DNA of 64,000 bases from Marinobacter piscis (GTDB lineage Bacteria > Pseudomonadota > Gammaproteobacteria > Pseudomonadales > Oleiphilaceae), in contig NZ_VCGX01000001.1 of NCBI RefSeq assembly GCF_007671655.1, forward strand, positions 549,917 through 613,916. The letters run 5' to 3'. Below are positions 26,533 to 35,983 of this stretch, one piece after another. A model generated the notes under the pieces. The model ran no database searches, was not told the DNA's origin, and saw only the letters and a program-made list of their open reading frames with translations. The translations under genes were made by a program, and so were the position numbers. Within the stretch, counting starts at the first letter, position 1, and each line of letters starts with the position of its first letter.

Positions 26533-27813
26533 TCAACCCTGGTAGACCGGCCAGTGCTCTGTAATTTTGCCGTTACGCATAGCCAGTATATCGCCAAATT
26601 GCAGCAAAACCGACTCGCTTTGCTGAGGCCGCAGAAACACCTGGTCGCCTACCTCAAGCTCCACACCCGGCGAGGCGTTAACCAGCTCCTGGTTGGAGCT
26701 TCTGCCATACAGGCGGTTGCTCTGAAGCCCCTCTGGCGCAACAAAGTCCGCCAGCCAATGGCCACCGTAAATAAAGTAGCTGGCGCGCTGGTTGATATCC
26801 CACCACGAAAAAATCCGGGACTTGCTGTCGAGCGCGGGTAGGTTCACCGGCCCCGTGGATTTCAGCACCGGGCTGGCAATGAACGCTGCCGGAACATGAT
26901 CATGCAATGACGGCAAATCAAAATCAGTAGGCATCACCATGGCGGACCCCACCGCCAGCTCCGTACTCAGGGATTCGTTTTCATGCAGCGGATAGCTGGG
27001 GCTGCCGGCAGTATTGAGTGCCAGACCCTCGCGCCAGAAGTCCGGATAGTGGCTTTTGGTAAAATCCACAAAGCCCTGGTAGCGGGCCATTACTTTTTCC
27101 AGAAGCGTTTCCGGCGAGCCAAGAACAGAAGGCAGTTCCATGCCTACAAACGGGTCGTAACCCATAAAGCCGGAGAACTCGAGATGCCCGGGATTATCGG
27201 CAATCAGTCTGAGCAAAGCATTCAAGGTATTGTTATCAGCGACACCCCCACGGTGCAGGCCGACATCCAGCTCGATGTTGATCCGGAACTTGCTGTTACG
27301 TGCCCGCGCGACCTGCAGATACTCATGCAACCGGTCGGGAGTATCGATCAGCCACTGGATACGCGGTGTGGGATCCGCCTGCCCTTGATGCTGCTGGTAA
27401 AACACCTCCACTGATCGCGCAGGCAGCGGCTTACCCAGCAATATGTCGGCTTGCGGAAAATATTTGGCGGTCTGGTTCAGGAAGGGTTGATGGAATGACA
27501 TCAGCTTATGGGTGCCTGTGCGGCTCGCGATATACTGCAGCAAGCCACGCACCGGCAACGATTTTTCAACCAGACGCAAGGCCTTGCCGCTGCGCTGCAG
27601 TGATGCTTTGATCACATCAATGTTATGATCCAGCCGGTTCAGGTCCACCAGCAAGACAGGCTTCATAGGCCCCGCGCGTTTCAGCTCTGCATTCAGGGCC
27701 TCAAAGTAAGCCGTGTATGGCTTACCCCTGTCCGCCGGCCGAAGCCAGGCAGCTCCGGTCAGTAATGCCGCGCCCCCCAGCACTCCCGTGAAAAGAAACC
27801 CTCGGCGATTCAC
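26533..27813 (-). CDS. Exported PLP-dependent alanine racemase/D-threonine aldolase-like protein
   Basis: A 426-residue protein. A twin-arginine-type signal (NRRGFLFTGVLGGAALLTGAAWL) is followed by an alanine-racemase N-terminal-type barrel: PVLLVDLNRLDHNIDVIKA and RLVEKSLPVRGLL, where Lys is the probable PLP ligand, and a C-terminal D-serine dehydratase-like region. The reaction may be on a D-amino or hydroxyamino acid; it cannot be named. Start at GTG 27813 chosen because it has a strong AAAGGAGG ribosome binding site and begins the signal. It follows the lactone oxidase gene by 13 bp. A cofactor-loaded, Tat-exported fold-type III PLP enzyme is unusual. Confidence 0.75.
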   Translation of the reverse strand: MNRRGFLFTGVLGGAALLTGAAWLRPADRGKPYTAYFEALNAELKRAGPMKPVLLVDLNRLDHNIDVIKASLQRSGKALRLVEKSLPVRGLLQYIASRTGTHKLMSFHQPFLNQTAKYFPQADILLGKPLPARSVEVFYQQHQGQADPTPRIQWLIDTPDRLHEYLQVARARNSKFRINIELDVGLHRGGVADNNTLNALLRLIADNPGHLEFSGFMGYDPFVGMELPSVLGSPETLLEKVMARYQGFVDFTKSHYPDFWREGLALNTAGSPSYPLHENESLSTELAVGSAMVMPTDFDLPSLHDHVPAAFIASPVLKSTGPVNLPALDSKSRIFSWWDINQRASYFIYGGHWLADFVAPEGLQSNRLYGRSSNQELVNASPGVELEVGDQVFLRPQQSESVLLQFGDILAMRNGKITEHWPVYQG

Positions 27814-27826
27814 GATCCTGCCTCCT

Positions 27827-29212
27827 TTACGCATCCAGAATTGAGCGCAAATGCGCATTCAGAAATCGGCCCTGCGGGTCCAGTTCCTGCCGTATTCCGA
27901 TGAACTCACGCCACTGGGGGTACAACTGCTCCAGGTGTCGTGCGTTCAGGGTATGCAACTTCCCCCAGTGGGGCCGGCCATTGTACTTCCAGAATATTGG
28001 CTCTATGGCGGCAAAAAGATTGTGATGGTCCATCTGGTAATGCTGATGCACAGAGATAGCACAACTGTCACGCCCCTGGAACATGCTTAACGGCACGTCG
28101 TCTGCCTGCACATAGCGATACTCCAGAGGAAACCAGGTAGGCAAGTCATTCCGCTCAATCAGCTGCAGTATCTCCCGCAAGCAATCCGGCCCCTGCTCGG
28201 CGGGCACTGCGTATTCCATTTCGTTAAACCGCACAGAGCGCACATTGGAGTAGATCTCATAGGATTCACCAATACGCTCTTCAAACGTCGCAAAGTGGCG
28301 CAGGTTATTCAGTAAAAACCGCCGGGCTGCCGGAAAATCACTGCCGTACTTGTCCAGCTTTTCCAACAGGCTGACAAACTCGTTACCCCCACTTTCGGCC
28401 TTGTTTAACGGAGGTGTCGACGGCTCATCGGTTTCATTCAGGGCGATGGCCAGGGCGTAGTCCGAGTGGGTAATCACCAGCATTTCCCAGTGTTCGTTTT
28501 CGGCAACGTGTTTATCAATATCAGCGAGCAGGTCTTCCGTTCTGGCTACCCACAGGGTCTCGCGCAAACGATACCTGGGCCGGTTCTGCAGGGTCAGCCG
28601 GGTCATTACCCCCAATGCGCCCATGGACACCCGGGCGGCGTTGAAAACTTCCGGATTCCGGGTGGCATCACAGTCCAGGACCTCACCGCCGGCAGTCACC
28701 AGCTGCAAGCCGGTGATGTAGCTGGAGTAGGAGCCATAGCGGATGCCAGTGCCATGGGTAGAGGTGGCGACGGCTCCGCCCAGGGTCTGGTGGTCAATAT
28801 CGGCCATATTGATAAACCCCTGGCCGACTTCCTTCAATGCCATGCCCATAAGCGCCATGGAGGTACCGGCACCAAATTCTGCCTGATGAGTGTCCGGATT
28901 GTGGCTCAGCAAACCACTGAAATGTCCGAGGGACAACAGCGTGTCATCGGTGGGTACCAGCGGGCTGAACGAGTGCCCGGCGCCCACCGGGCGGATGGTA
29001 CCGCTGCCCTGCCTGATCCGGTCTACCAGCTCTTGCAGACTTTTTGGCGTGATCCGGTTTTCCGGCAGGCACGTCTGCACACCTGACCAGTTGCGCCAGG
29101 GGTTCATTCGTTCCGGATTAAGCGCCTGTGCAAACGCTGCATGACTGCCAAGTACGCCCAAAGCACCCAGGGCGCCGGAAAACTGCAGAAACTGACGGCG
29201 ATTAAACGACAT
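27827..29212 (-). CDS. Tat-exported D-arabinono-1,4-lactone oxidase-family flavoprotein
   Basis: A 461-residue FAD-linked oxidase. N-terminal twin-arginine signal (FNRRQFLQFSGALGALGVL, cleavage near AFAQA at 29), PCMH-type FAD-binding domain (RPVGAGHSFSPLVPTDD near 77, HGTGIRYGSYSSYI near 150), and the C-terminal ALO domain with the typical HWGKLH motif near 420. Family members oxidise aldonolactones such as L-gulono- or D-arabinono-1,4-lactone with oxygen or a redox partner. The upstream gene of a two-gene operon with the PLP enzyme; both products are exported folded, so a periplasmic pathway is likely but its substrate is unknown. Confidence 0.85.
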   Translation of the reverse strand: MSFNRRQFLQFSGALGALGVLGSHAAFAQALNPERMNPWRNWSGVQTCLPENRITPKSLQELVDRIRQGSGTIRPVGAGHSFSPLVPTDDTLLSLGHFSGLLSHNPDTHQAEFGAGTSMALMGMALKEVGQGFINMADIDHQTLGGAVATSTHGTGIRYGSYSSYITGLQLVTAGGEVLDCDATRNPEVFNAARVSMGALGVMTRLTLQNRPRYRLRETLWVARTEDLLADIDKHVAENEHWEMLVITHSDYALAIALNETDEPSTPPLNKAESGGNEFVSLLEKLDKYGSDFPAARRFLLNNLRHFATFEERIGESYEIYSNVRSVRFNEMEYAVPAEQGPDCLREILQLIERNDLPTWFPLEYRYVQADDVPLSMFQGRDSCAISVHQHYQMDHHNLFAAIEPIFWKYNGRPHWGKLHTLNARHLEQLYPQWREFIGIRQELDPQGRFLNAHLRSILDA

Positions 29213-29483
29213 GGAAGGTTCCCTGCTTACTGTACCTGTGCACCAGGCCGGTTATAATATTGTTGTTGTTATAAGCATACCTGCTACATTGCCGCTCGCC
29301 GAGAGTACTACTGCTCAAAAATACGCTTGCCTCACGAGGCACGGCCTTGCCTGTCGGTTCCCGACACATACGCAGGAATATCGATTTCTCGGAAACGAAC
29401 TGGCAAATAGACTACCGCTACTGCACGCTGGCCTCCCGTCTGGCGACTTATTTTACTCACACTTGGCTATCAGGAAGGAAAAC

Positions 29484-30380
29484 ATGGCAGGCAAAACCGT
29501 AAACAGCGCCATTCTTTTGCTTGTATTAGGTAACGCCATGGCGCTGATATCGGATGTTTTTATCAAGGTTATGGAACCTGGTGCTCCGATTTTCCAGTTT
29601 GCGTTTCTGCGGTGCCTGATCACACTCCTGTTTCTGATACCTCTGGCTCGCAAGATCGATCGCACCGACCTGTTTGGCGGGCTGGTTGTGCACACAATGC
29701 GGGCGCACATCCACCTGGCAGGCCTGTTGTGCATGATTATCGCCTTGCAGCACCTGCCATTAGCTACAGCCAACGCTGTGTTTTATGCGGCACCCATTCT
29801 GGTTATGGTGTTTTCAGTATTTCTGTTCGGGGAAAGGCTCGCACCACTGAGCGTACTGGCCGTGTTCAGCGGTTTTGCCGGCATTCTGGTTATTTTACGC
29901 CCTGTTGACTTTAACTGGGCTGCCATTGCAGCCTTAGGGTCAGCCCTGTCCCTGTCGATAAACGCAGTGCTGGTACGCAAACTGCCCAAAAAGCAGACCA
30001 CGGTACACAAGCTGTTTCTTAACTACCTGCTGGTCATTCCGGCCTCGGCCTTGCTGGCGGCGTGGGAGTGGCAACAAGGCGCCTCCTGGCATCCGGAAAT
30101 CCTGCTTACAGCCGCCGCTTCTGCGTTTTTTATTCTCGGCTACAACATGACCGTGCTTCTGGCTTACCGCCAGGTCGATGCCAACCTGGTGACCAGTGCA
30201 GAGTACACCGGCCTGATCTGGGCGGTGGCGATCGGCTGGATCTGGTTCGACGAAGTGCCAGACTGGTGGTTCCTGGTGGGCAGCCTGATGGTCATCGTGC
30301 CGCTGGTATTGATTGGTCTGAATCAGCGCAGGAGATCACCGCCGCGAGGTTTTAATCCCGCCACCCGTAAACAACGTTAG
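29484..30380 (+). CDS. EamA/DMT-family permease
   Basis: A 298-residue membrane protein with ten hydrophobic segments arranged as two EamA repeats, typical of drug/metabolite transporters. Motifs such as FLRCLITLLFLIPLAR in the first half and YRQVDANLVTSAEYTGLIWAV in the second fit the family. I chose ATG 29484, preceded by GGAAGG; the reading frame is open back to 29211 but that part is hydrophilic and unlike the family. Substrate unknown. Palindromic copy 3 begins 24 bp after its stop. Confidence 0.83.
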   Translation: MAGKTVNSAILLLVLGNAMALISDVFIKVMEPGAPIFQFAFLRCLITLLFLIPLARKIDRTDLFGGLVVHTMRAHIHLAGLLCMIIALQHLPLATANAVFYAAPILVMVFSVFLFGERLAPLSVLAVFSGFAGILVILRPVDFNWAAIAALGSALSLSINAVLVRKLPKKQTTVHKLFLNYLLVIPASALLAAWEWQQGASWHPEILLTAAASAFFILGYNMTVLLAYRQVDANLVTSAEYTGLIWAVAIGWIWFDEVPDWWFLVGSLMVIVPLVLIGLNQRRRSPPRGFNPATRKQR

Positions 30381-30404
30381 GAAGCCTGTTTCAGACGCTG
30401 GATA

Positions 30405-30600
30405 CGATCGTGGGCGAGGGGCCTGCCAAAACACGCTCCTTGCGGCACATCCATGTGACGCTTGAGCTCCGCCCCTCAGCGCTTATTGCTCCTGCGTCGC
30501 ACTGAGGGTCCTGGGCAAGCCGTCCTTGGCTTGCCCGTGAAGTGCTTCGCACTCCACCCATGGCTCCGCACAGTTTTGGCAGGCCCCTCGCCCACGATCG
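30405..30600. repeat. Palindromic element family, copy 3 (196 bp, expanded centre)
   Basis: Arms 30405-30432 and 30573-30600 are perfectly complementary over 28 bp. The centre begins ACGCT, carries CACATCCATGTGACGCTTG (30446-30464) and ends with CCCATGGC (30557-30564) near the right arm, so it has the same order of motifs as copies 1 and 2. The gap between the two motifs is expanded to 92 bp and contains further hairpins: GGGCAAGCC/GGCTTGCCC around a GTCCTT loop (30513-30536) and AGTGC/GCACT (30541-30553). It fills the space between two convergent genes. Confidence 0.8.
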
Positions 30601-30604
30601 TTCA

Positions 30605-31192
30605 TCACGCTTCTGCCTTCAGGCAGGCCTCTACAGAGAACGTATGGGTACATTCAGCGCCCAGTGCCCGCAAAGAATCGGCCAGTCTGAGCAGGTATTC
30701 GGAGTTGGCACCGCTAGGGCCTGTGGCGGTTGCAATCTGGCGGGCAATAGCTGCATCCGGCGCCCGGCCCAGAAAAGCTTCGTTATCCTCGGTGGCAATG
30801 TAAACCAGCCCCTCAGCCTCACTGCCATCATCAAAAGTCAGAGTTGTGGTAAATCTCAGGTAGCCATTCTTTTCCCGCACATCCAGATGCTCAAACACAT
30901 TCGGTGATACCCGATACGCCATCCCCTTGCAGATAGCTCCAGGCTGCTCAATCAGCGTAACCACCCGGCCCGGCGCCTCTGGTGTGCCCCGATGATCGTG
31001 GGACCCCTGCCAGAACCGGCGTGTCCAGCCCTGTATTGAGGCGGGTTTCTGCTCCAGATAGGGAAAATCCACCTTGTAGATCAATGAGCCGTAACCGAAC
31101 AGCCAGATGGACTCAACTCCGGAAAAGTCATGGCGACGCCGATTATGTTCAACCGTATTGCTGGACACTGCTCCCTCCTCAGACATGGACAA
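30605..31192 (-). CDS. ChaC-like gamma-glutamylcyclotransferase
   Basis: A 195-residue protein of the ChaC/GGCT family. The substrate loop IWLFGYGSLIYK is near residue 30, followed by RRFWQGSHDHRGTPEAPGR; the proposed catalytic Glu is probably that of DVREKNGY near 105. ChaC enzymes cleave glutathione to 5-oxoproline and Cys-Gly in the cytosol. Its stop is 4 bp from the right arm of palindromic copy 3, which lies between it and the convergent DMT gene. Confidence 0.86.
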   Translation of the reverse strand: MSMSEEGAVSSNTVEHNRRRHDFSGVESIWLFGYGSLIYKVDFPYLEQKPASIQGWTRRFWQGSHDHRGTPEAPGRVVTLIEQPGAICKGMAYRVSPNVFEHLDVREKNGYLRFTTTLTFDDGSEAEGLVYIATEDNEAFLGRAPDAAIARQIATATGPSGANSEYLLRLADSLRALGAECTHTFSVEACLKAEA

Positions 31193-31272
31193 TCATTGTA
31201 AGCATACCGTTTGTTTTCAACGGCATCCGTACGCAACAGGCCCTATCTGGTAACATCACCATAAGTCTTAGT

Positions 31273-31292
31273 CATAAGTACCTATACTTATG
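31273..31292 (+). promoter_or_regulatory. Dyad operator candidate upstream of the CoA-transferase gene
   Basis: A perfect inverted repeat of 8 bp (CATAAGTA and TACTTATG, 4-bp spacer) lies about 54 bp upstream of the CoA-transferase start, in AT-rich promoter-like DNA. The shape fits a dimeric repressor or activator site. The regulator is not evident. Confidence 0.45.
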
Positions 31293-31345
31293 TTATAGTT
31301 ACTTGAAACAACCCGTCATAAACAATTTTATTAATCGGAGCCAGC

Positions 31346-32857
31346 ATGACGACTGTACCCCGTGTTCTTTGTCCCAGCCTGCGTAAACGTATTATGAGTG
31401 CCAAAGATGCTGCTGCGCTGATTCCATCCGGCGTTAATGTGGGCATGAGCGGTTTTACGGGGGCCGGTTATCCGAAAGCGGTTCCACAAGCGCTTGCGGA
31501 GCATATCCGTGAGCAAAAAACACAGGGCGAGAACTATCGGATCAGTGTCTGGACCGGCGCCTCAACGGCTCCGGAACTGGATGGCGCCCTGGCGGAAGTA
31601 GACGGTATCGAGATGCGCCTGCCGTATCAGAGCGACCCCGTCTGTCGCCAGAAAATCAATGACGGCAAAATGGAATACATTGATATCCATTTGTCCCATG
31701 TGGCTCAACATGCCTGGTCCGGTTTTTTTGGCAAACTGGACATTGCCATTATTGAGGTTTCGGGCATCACCGAAGACGGGCGTCTGATACCTTCTTCGTC
31801 TATCGGCAACAACAAAACCTGGATTGACCAGGCAGATAAAGTCATTCTGGAAGTAAACTATGCCCAGAGCGCGGGTCTGGAAGGCATGCACGATGTGTAC
31901 TACGGCACTGCCCTGCCCCCGCGCCGTAAGCCGATTGATATCACACGACCGGATGAACGCTTTGGCGAAAAATACCTCATGTGCGCGCCGGAGAAAGTCA
32001 TTGCCGTGGTGGAAACCAACGCTCCGGACCGTAACTCCCGGTTCAGCGACCCTGACGAAAACTCCTGCCGGATCGCCAGCCACCTGCTGGACTTCTACAC
32101 CACGGAAGTTGAAAACAAGCGCCTGCCGGCCAACCTGCTGCCACTTCAGTCTGGTGTGGGCAACATTGCCAATGCCGTTATGGCCGGGCTCAACGAAGGG
32201 CCTTTCAACAACATGACGGCTTACACCGAAGTGCTCCAGGATGGCATGCTGGCGATGCTGAAGTCGGGCAAACTGGCCAAGGCCTCAGCCACGGCATTCT
32301 CGCTCAGCCCGGAAGCAAACAAGGACCTGGCCGAGAATATCGATTTTTACCGGGAGCGTATCATTCTGCGCACCCAGGAAATGAGCAACCACCCGGAAAT
32401 TATCCGCCGCCTGGGTGTTATTGCCATGAACGGCATGATTGAAGCCGACATCTACGGTAACGTGAACTCCACACATGTCATGGGCTCACGCATCATGAAC
32501 GGCATTGGCGGCTCCGGTGACTTTGCCCGCAACGGTTACCTGTCGGTCTTCATGACACCGTCCACAGCCAAAAACGGCGCGATCTCCACCATCGTGCCCA
32601 TGGTTTCCCATGTAGACCATACCGAACACGACGTACAGGTTATTGTTACCGAGCAGGGTCTGGCAGACCTTCGTGGCCTGTCACCCCGCCAGCGCGCCCT
32701 CAACATCATTGAAAAGTGCGCCCACCCTGACTTCCGGCCACAGCTACGCGATTACTTCGAGCGTGCCTGTGCTGCCCGCCGGGGCATGCACACGCCGCAC
32801 CTGCTGGGCGAAGCACTGAGCTGGCATCAGCGTTATGAGGAAACCGGACAAATGTAA
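31346..32857 (+). CDS. Acetyl-CoA hydrolase/CoA-transferase family protein
   Basis: A 503-residue class I CoA-transferase resembling succinyl-CoA:acetate and propionyl-CoA:succinate transferases (Cat1/YgfH group). The active-site Glu lies in AYTEVLQDGML near 292, and the family features MSGFTGAGYPKAVP near 34, LPLQSGVGNIANAV near 262 and a late VTEQGLADLRGLSPRQRA. It would exchange CoA between succinate and acetate or propionate in the cytoplasm. Which acid is used cannot be told from sequence. Single gene with a dyad in its promoter. Confidence 0.87.
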   Translation: MTTVPRVLCPSLRKRIMSAKDAAALIPSGVNVGMSGFTGAGYPKAVPQALAEHIREQKTQGENYRISVWTGASTAPELDGALAEVDGIEMRLPYQSDPVCRQKINDGKMEYIDIHLSHVAQHAWSGFFGKLDIAIIEVSGITEDGRLIPSSSIGNNKTWIDQADKVILEVNYAQSAGLEGMHDVYYGTALPPRRKPIDITRPDERFGEKYLMCAPEKVIAVVETNAPDRNSRFSDPDENSCRIASHLLDFYTTEVENKRLPANLLPLQSGVGNIANAVMAGLNEGPFNNMTAYTEVLQDGMLAMLKSGKLAKASATAFSLSPEANKDLAENIDFYRERIILRTQEMSNHPEIIRRLGVIAMNGMIEADIYGNVNSTHVMGSRIMNGIGGSGDFARNGYLSVFMTPSTAKNGAISTIVPMVSHVDHTEHDVQVIVTEQGLADLRGLSPRQRALNIIEKCAHPDFRPQLRDYFERACAARRGMHTPHLLGEALSWHQRYEETGQM

Positions 32858-32942
32858 AAAACCTGAGCAAAGTCTTCAGTTTGCACTAGGATGTAGATAA
32901 CACTCATCTGTTTGGCAGGTTCTTACTGAAGGCGTTTGCATT

Positions 32943-34520
32943 ATGAAGATCGGTATTCCCAAAGAGATCTACGAAGACGAGCAGCGGGTCGCCGCCACTC
33001 CGCCATCGGTACACAAACTGGTGGCTCTGGGCTACGACGTTGTGGTTGAAACCGGTGCGGGCGAGGCGGCCCATTATCGCGACGAAGCCTATGAAGCCGC
33101 CGGCGCTGTCATTGCCGCAGACTCCCGCTCGCTCTGGAGCGACGCGGATTTTATCCTGAAGGTTCGTGCCCCCATGCAGAACCCGGCGCTGGGCACCCAC
33201 GAAGCCGAGCTGATGAAAGAAGGCGCCTTCCTCGCCAGTTATATCTGGCCGGCTCAGAACCCGGAGCTGCTGAAGCAGCTCGCTGCCCGCAAAATCACTA
33301 CGTTTGCCATCGACAGCCTGCCCCGGATCAGCCGTGCCCAGAAAATGGATGCTCTGAGCGCCATGGCCAACATTGCCGGGTATCGGGCGGTGGTGGAAGC
33401 CGCCAATCATTTCGGGCGTTTTTTCACCGGCCAGGTAACGGCGGCCGGCAAGGTGCCGCCAGCGAAGGTGATGGTGATCGGTGCCGGTGTTGCCGGCCTG
33501 GCAGCCGTGGGCGCCGCCAATAGCCTCGGGGCGATTGTGCGGGCGTTTGATACCCGACTGGAAGTGAAAGAACAGATTGAGAGCATGGGCGCGGAGTTTC
33601 TGCAGCTGGACTTCGGTGACGAAGAAGGCAGCGGCACCGGCGGCTACGCCAAACAGATGAGCGACGAGTTCATCAAGGCGGAGATGGCGCTGTTTGCCGA
33701 GCAGGCCCTGGAAGTCGACATAATCATCACCACCGCGCTGATTCCCGGCAAGCCGGCGCCGAAACTGATCACTGCGGACATGGTGAAATCCATGAAGCCC
33801 GGCAGTGTGATTGTGGATCTGGCCTCGGAACGAGGCGGCAACTGCGAACTTACCGAACCGGGCAGGATTGTTGAACACCATGACGTCACACTGATCGGCT
33901 ATACAGACCTCCCCAGCCGCATGGCCAAGGTGGCCAGTGATCTCTACGCCACCAACCTGTTCCATCTGGTAACCGAACTGACACCGGAAAAAGACGGCCA
34001 GCCCCTGGTAAACATGGACGACGACGTCATCCGCGGCTTGACGGTGGTACTGGACCAGGACATTACCTGGCCACCCCCGCAACCGGAAACGCCGGTGAGC
34101 CCCAAACCGGCACCGGGCACAGAAGAACCCTCTGCAAAACAGAAAGCGGCAGCCCGCAAGAAAACAGAACGGCGCAGCCTAATCGGCAAAGCCGCCCTGC
34201 TGATTGTAACGGTAGCGGCACTCTACGGCGTGGGAGCCCATGCACCGGAGAGCTTTTTGCGCCACTTTACCGTGTTTGTGCTGGCCTGTTTTATTGGCTG
34301 GCAGGTGGTGTGGAATGTGACAGCCGCCCTGCACACACCCTTAATGAGTGTGACCAACGCCATTAGCGGCATCATTGTGATTGGTGCCATTCTGCATCTT
34401 GCCCAGACAGAACACCTTGTAGTGGGGATTCTGGCGTTTGTGGCGGTGCTGATTGCCAGCATCAACGTTGGGGGTGGCTTCCGGGTTACCCATCGCATGC
34501 TCAAAATGTTTCGCAAATAA
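32943..34520 (+). CDS. pntA: PntA, proton-translocating transhydrogenase alpha subunit
   Basis: A 525-residue alpha subunit. The NAD(H)-binding soluble part (domain I, about 1-380) begins [20 protein letters not shown] and carries [16 protein letters not shown] and [19 protein letters not shown] charged, Pro-rich linker (about 380-415) leads to the membrane part with four hydrophobic segments. The enzyme couples hydride transfer from NADH to NADP+ with proton entry, and supplies NADPH. The domain layout matches E. coli PntA (510 residues), including the fused membrane segment. pntB follows 12 bp downstream. Confidence 0.95.
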   Translation: MKIGIPKEIYEDEQRVAATPPSVHKLVALGYDVVVETGAGEAAHYRDEAYEAAGAVIAADSRSLWSDADFILKVRAPMQNPALGTHEAELMKEGAFLASYIWPAQNPELLKQLAARKITTFAIDSLPRISRAQKMDALSAMANIAGYRAVVEAANHFGRFFTGQVTAAGKVPPAKVMVIGAGVAGLAAVGAANSLGAIVRAFDTRLEVKEQIESMGAEFLQLDFGDEEGSGTGGYAKQMSDEFIKAEMALFAEQALEVDIIITTALIPGKPAPKLITADMVKSMKPGSVIVDLASERGGNCELTEPGRIVEHHDVTLIGYTDLPSRMAKVASDLYATNLFHLVTELTPEKDGQPLVNMDDDVIRGLTVVLDQDITWPPPQPETPVSPKPAPGTEEPSAKQKAAARKKTERRSLIGKAALLIVTVAALYGVGAHAPESFLRHFTVFVLACFIGWQVVWNVTAALHTPLMSVTNAISGIIVIGAILHLAQTEHLVVGILAFVAVLIASINVGGGFRVTHRMLKMFRK

Positions 34521-34532
34521 GGGGTGACCGCC

Positions 34533-35927
34533 ATGAGTACAGGACTCGTCAGTGTGGCCTATGTGGTCGCCAGCATATTGTTTATTCTCAGCCTCGGTGG
34601 CCTGAGCCACCAGGAATCTGCGCGCAGGGGCAACCTTTACGGAATTGCCGGTATTTTCATTGCGCTGCTCGCCACCATCGCCAGCGTCAGTGACAGCGGG
34701 CTTGTTGCCATTATCATTGCCGTACTGGTCGGTGCGGGTATCGGCATTGCCATCGCAAACCGGGTGGAAATGACCCAGATGCCCCAACTGGTGGCACTGC
34801 TGCACAGCTTTGTGGGCATGGCTGCTGTGCTGGTGGGTTTTTCCGGCTATATCGAACCCCTGGCTCCTACCACAGGCGCCGAGCACACCATCAAACTGGT
34901 GGAAGTGTTTGTGGGTATCTTTATCGGTGCGATCACATTTACCGGTTCGCTGGTGGCCTGCGGCAAGCTCGATGGCCGGATCGACAGCCAGGCGCTTACC
35001 CTGCCCGGCCGGCATCTGATGAACCTGGCAGCACTGGCGATCTCAGTGCTCCTGGGTTACTGGTTCCTGAGCACTGACAGCATGGCTCTGGGCCTGCTCG
35101 CCCTGATTATCATGACGCTGATTGCCAGCGTACTCGGTATCCACCTGATCATGGCCATCGGCGGCGCCGACATGCCGGTCGTGGTATCCATGCTTAACAG
35201 CTACTCGGGGTGGGCTGCGGCCTCCATTGGCTTCATGCTGGGCAATGATTTGCTGATTGTCACGGGCGCCCTGGTAGGCAGCAGCGGTGCCATCCTCAGC
35301 TACATCATGTGCAAAGCCATGAACCGCTCGTTTATCAGTGTGATCCTCGGTGGCTTTGGTCAGACCAGCAGCAGTTCCGCCGCTGCAGACCCCGGCCAGA
35401 CCGCCATCGAAACCAGCATAGACGAAGTCTGTGAAGAGCTGCACAACGCCGATTCGGTCATTGTTGTGCCCGGGTATGGCATGGCAGTTGCCCAGGCGCA
35501 AAGTGGTGTCAGCGACATCACCAAACTGCTCAGGGAACGGGGGGTGAATGTGCGCTTTGGCATTCATCCGGTGGCTGGCCGCTTGCCTGGTCACATGAAC
35601 GTACTGCTGGCAGAAGCCCATGTACCCTACGACATAGTGCTGGAAATGGATGAAATCAACGCCGACTTCCCCGAGACGGATGTGGTCCTGGTGATCGGCG
35701 CCAACGATACCGTCAACCCTGCTGCTGCAGAAGATCCGGGCAGCCCCATCGCCGGCATGCCGGTGCTTGAAGTGTGGAAAGCGCGGCAGGTCGTGATCCT
35801 GAAACGGGGTATGGCCACCGGTTATTCCGGTGTGGAAAACCCGCTGTTCTTCAAAGACAACGCCCGCATGCTGTTTGGCGATGCCAAGGACAGCATCGAC
35901 GCGTTGGTGAGCGGTTTACGGAGCTAA
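34533..35927 (+). CDS. pntB: PntB, proton-translocating transhydrogenase beta subunit
   Basis: A 464-residue beta subunit: about nine membrane segments (1-275) followed by the NADP(H)-binding domain III (about 285-464; [50 protein letters not shown]). The ATG at 34533 is preferred over GTG 34524 as it gives the usual [10 protein letters not shown] start; the ribosome binding site overlaps the end of pntA. The two genes form a standard pntAB operon, ended by a strong hairpin. Confidence 0.95.
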   Translation: MSTGLVSVAYVVASILFILSLGGLSHQESARRGNLYGIAGIFIALLATIASVSDSGLVAIIIAVLVGAGIGIAIANRVEMTQMPQLVALLHSFVGMAAVLVGFSGYIEPLAPTTGAEHTIKLVEVFVGIFIGAITFTGSLVACGKLDGRIDSQALTLPGRHLMNLAALAISVLLGYWFLSTDSMALGLLALIIMTLIASVLGIHLIMAIGGADMPVVVSMLNSYSGWAAASIGFMLGNDLLIVTGALVGSSGAILSYIMCKAMNRSFISVILGGFGQTSSSSAAADPGQTAIETSIDEVCEELHNADSVIVVPGYGMAVAQAQSGVSDITKLLRERGVNVRFGIHPVAGRLPGHMNVLLAEAHVPYDIVLEMDEINADFPETDVVLVIGANDTVNPAAAEDPGSPIAGMPVLEVWKARQVVILKRGMATGYSGVENPLFFKDNARMLFGDAKDSIDALVSGLRS

Positions 35928-35945
35928 CGCTCCGCGAAGGCCATT

Positions 35946-35972
35946 GCGATACCCGGAATGCCCGGGTATCGC
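35946..35972 (+). terminator. Terminator-like hairpin after pntB
   Basis: An 11-bp perfect stem (GCGATACCCGG with CCGGGTATCGC, 5-base loop) lies 18 bp after the pntB stop. No clear T-tract follows. It lies between convergent genes, so it may serve both strands. Confidence 0.5.
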
Positions 35973-35983
35973 AGCAGGAGGTT

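Noticed and set aside
29213..29483. N-terminal extension of the DMT permease to 29211
   Set aside because: The extension is hydrophilic, unlike the family, and the ATG at 29484 has a clear ribosome binding site.
32904..34082. Long antisense open frame opposite pntA
   Set aside because: It overlaps pntA almost completely and encodes low-complexity His/Gly-rich sequence typical of a shadow frame.
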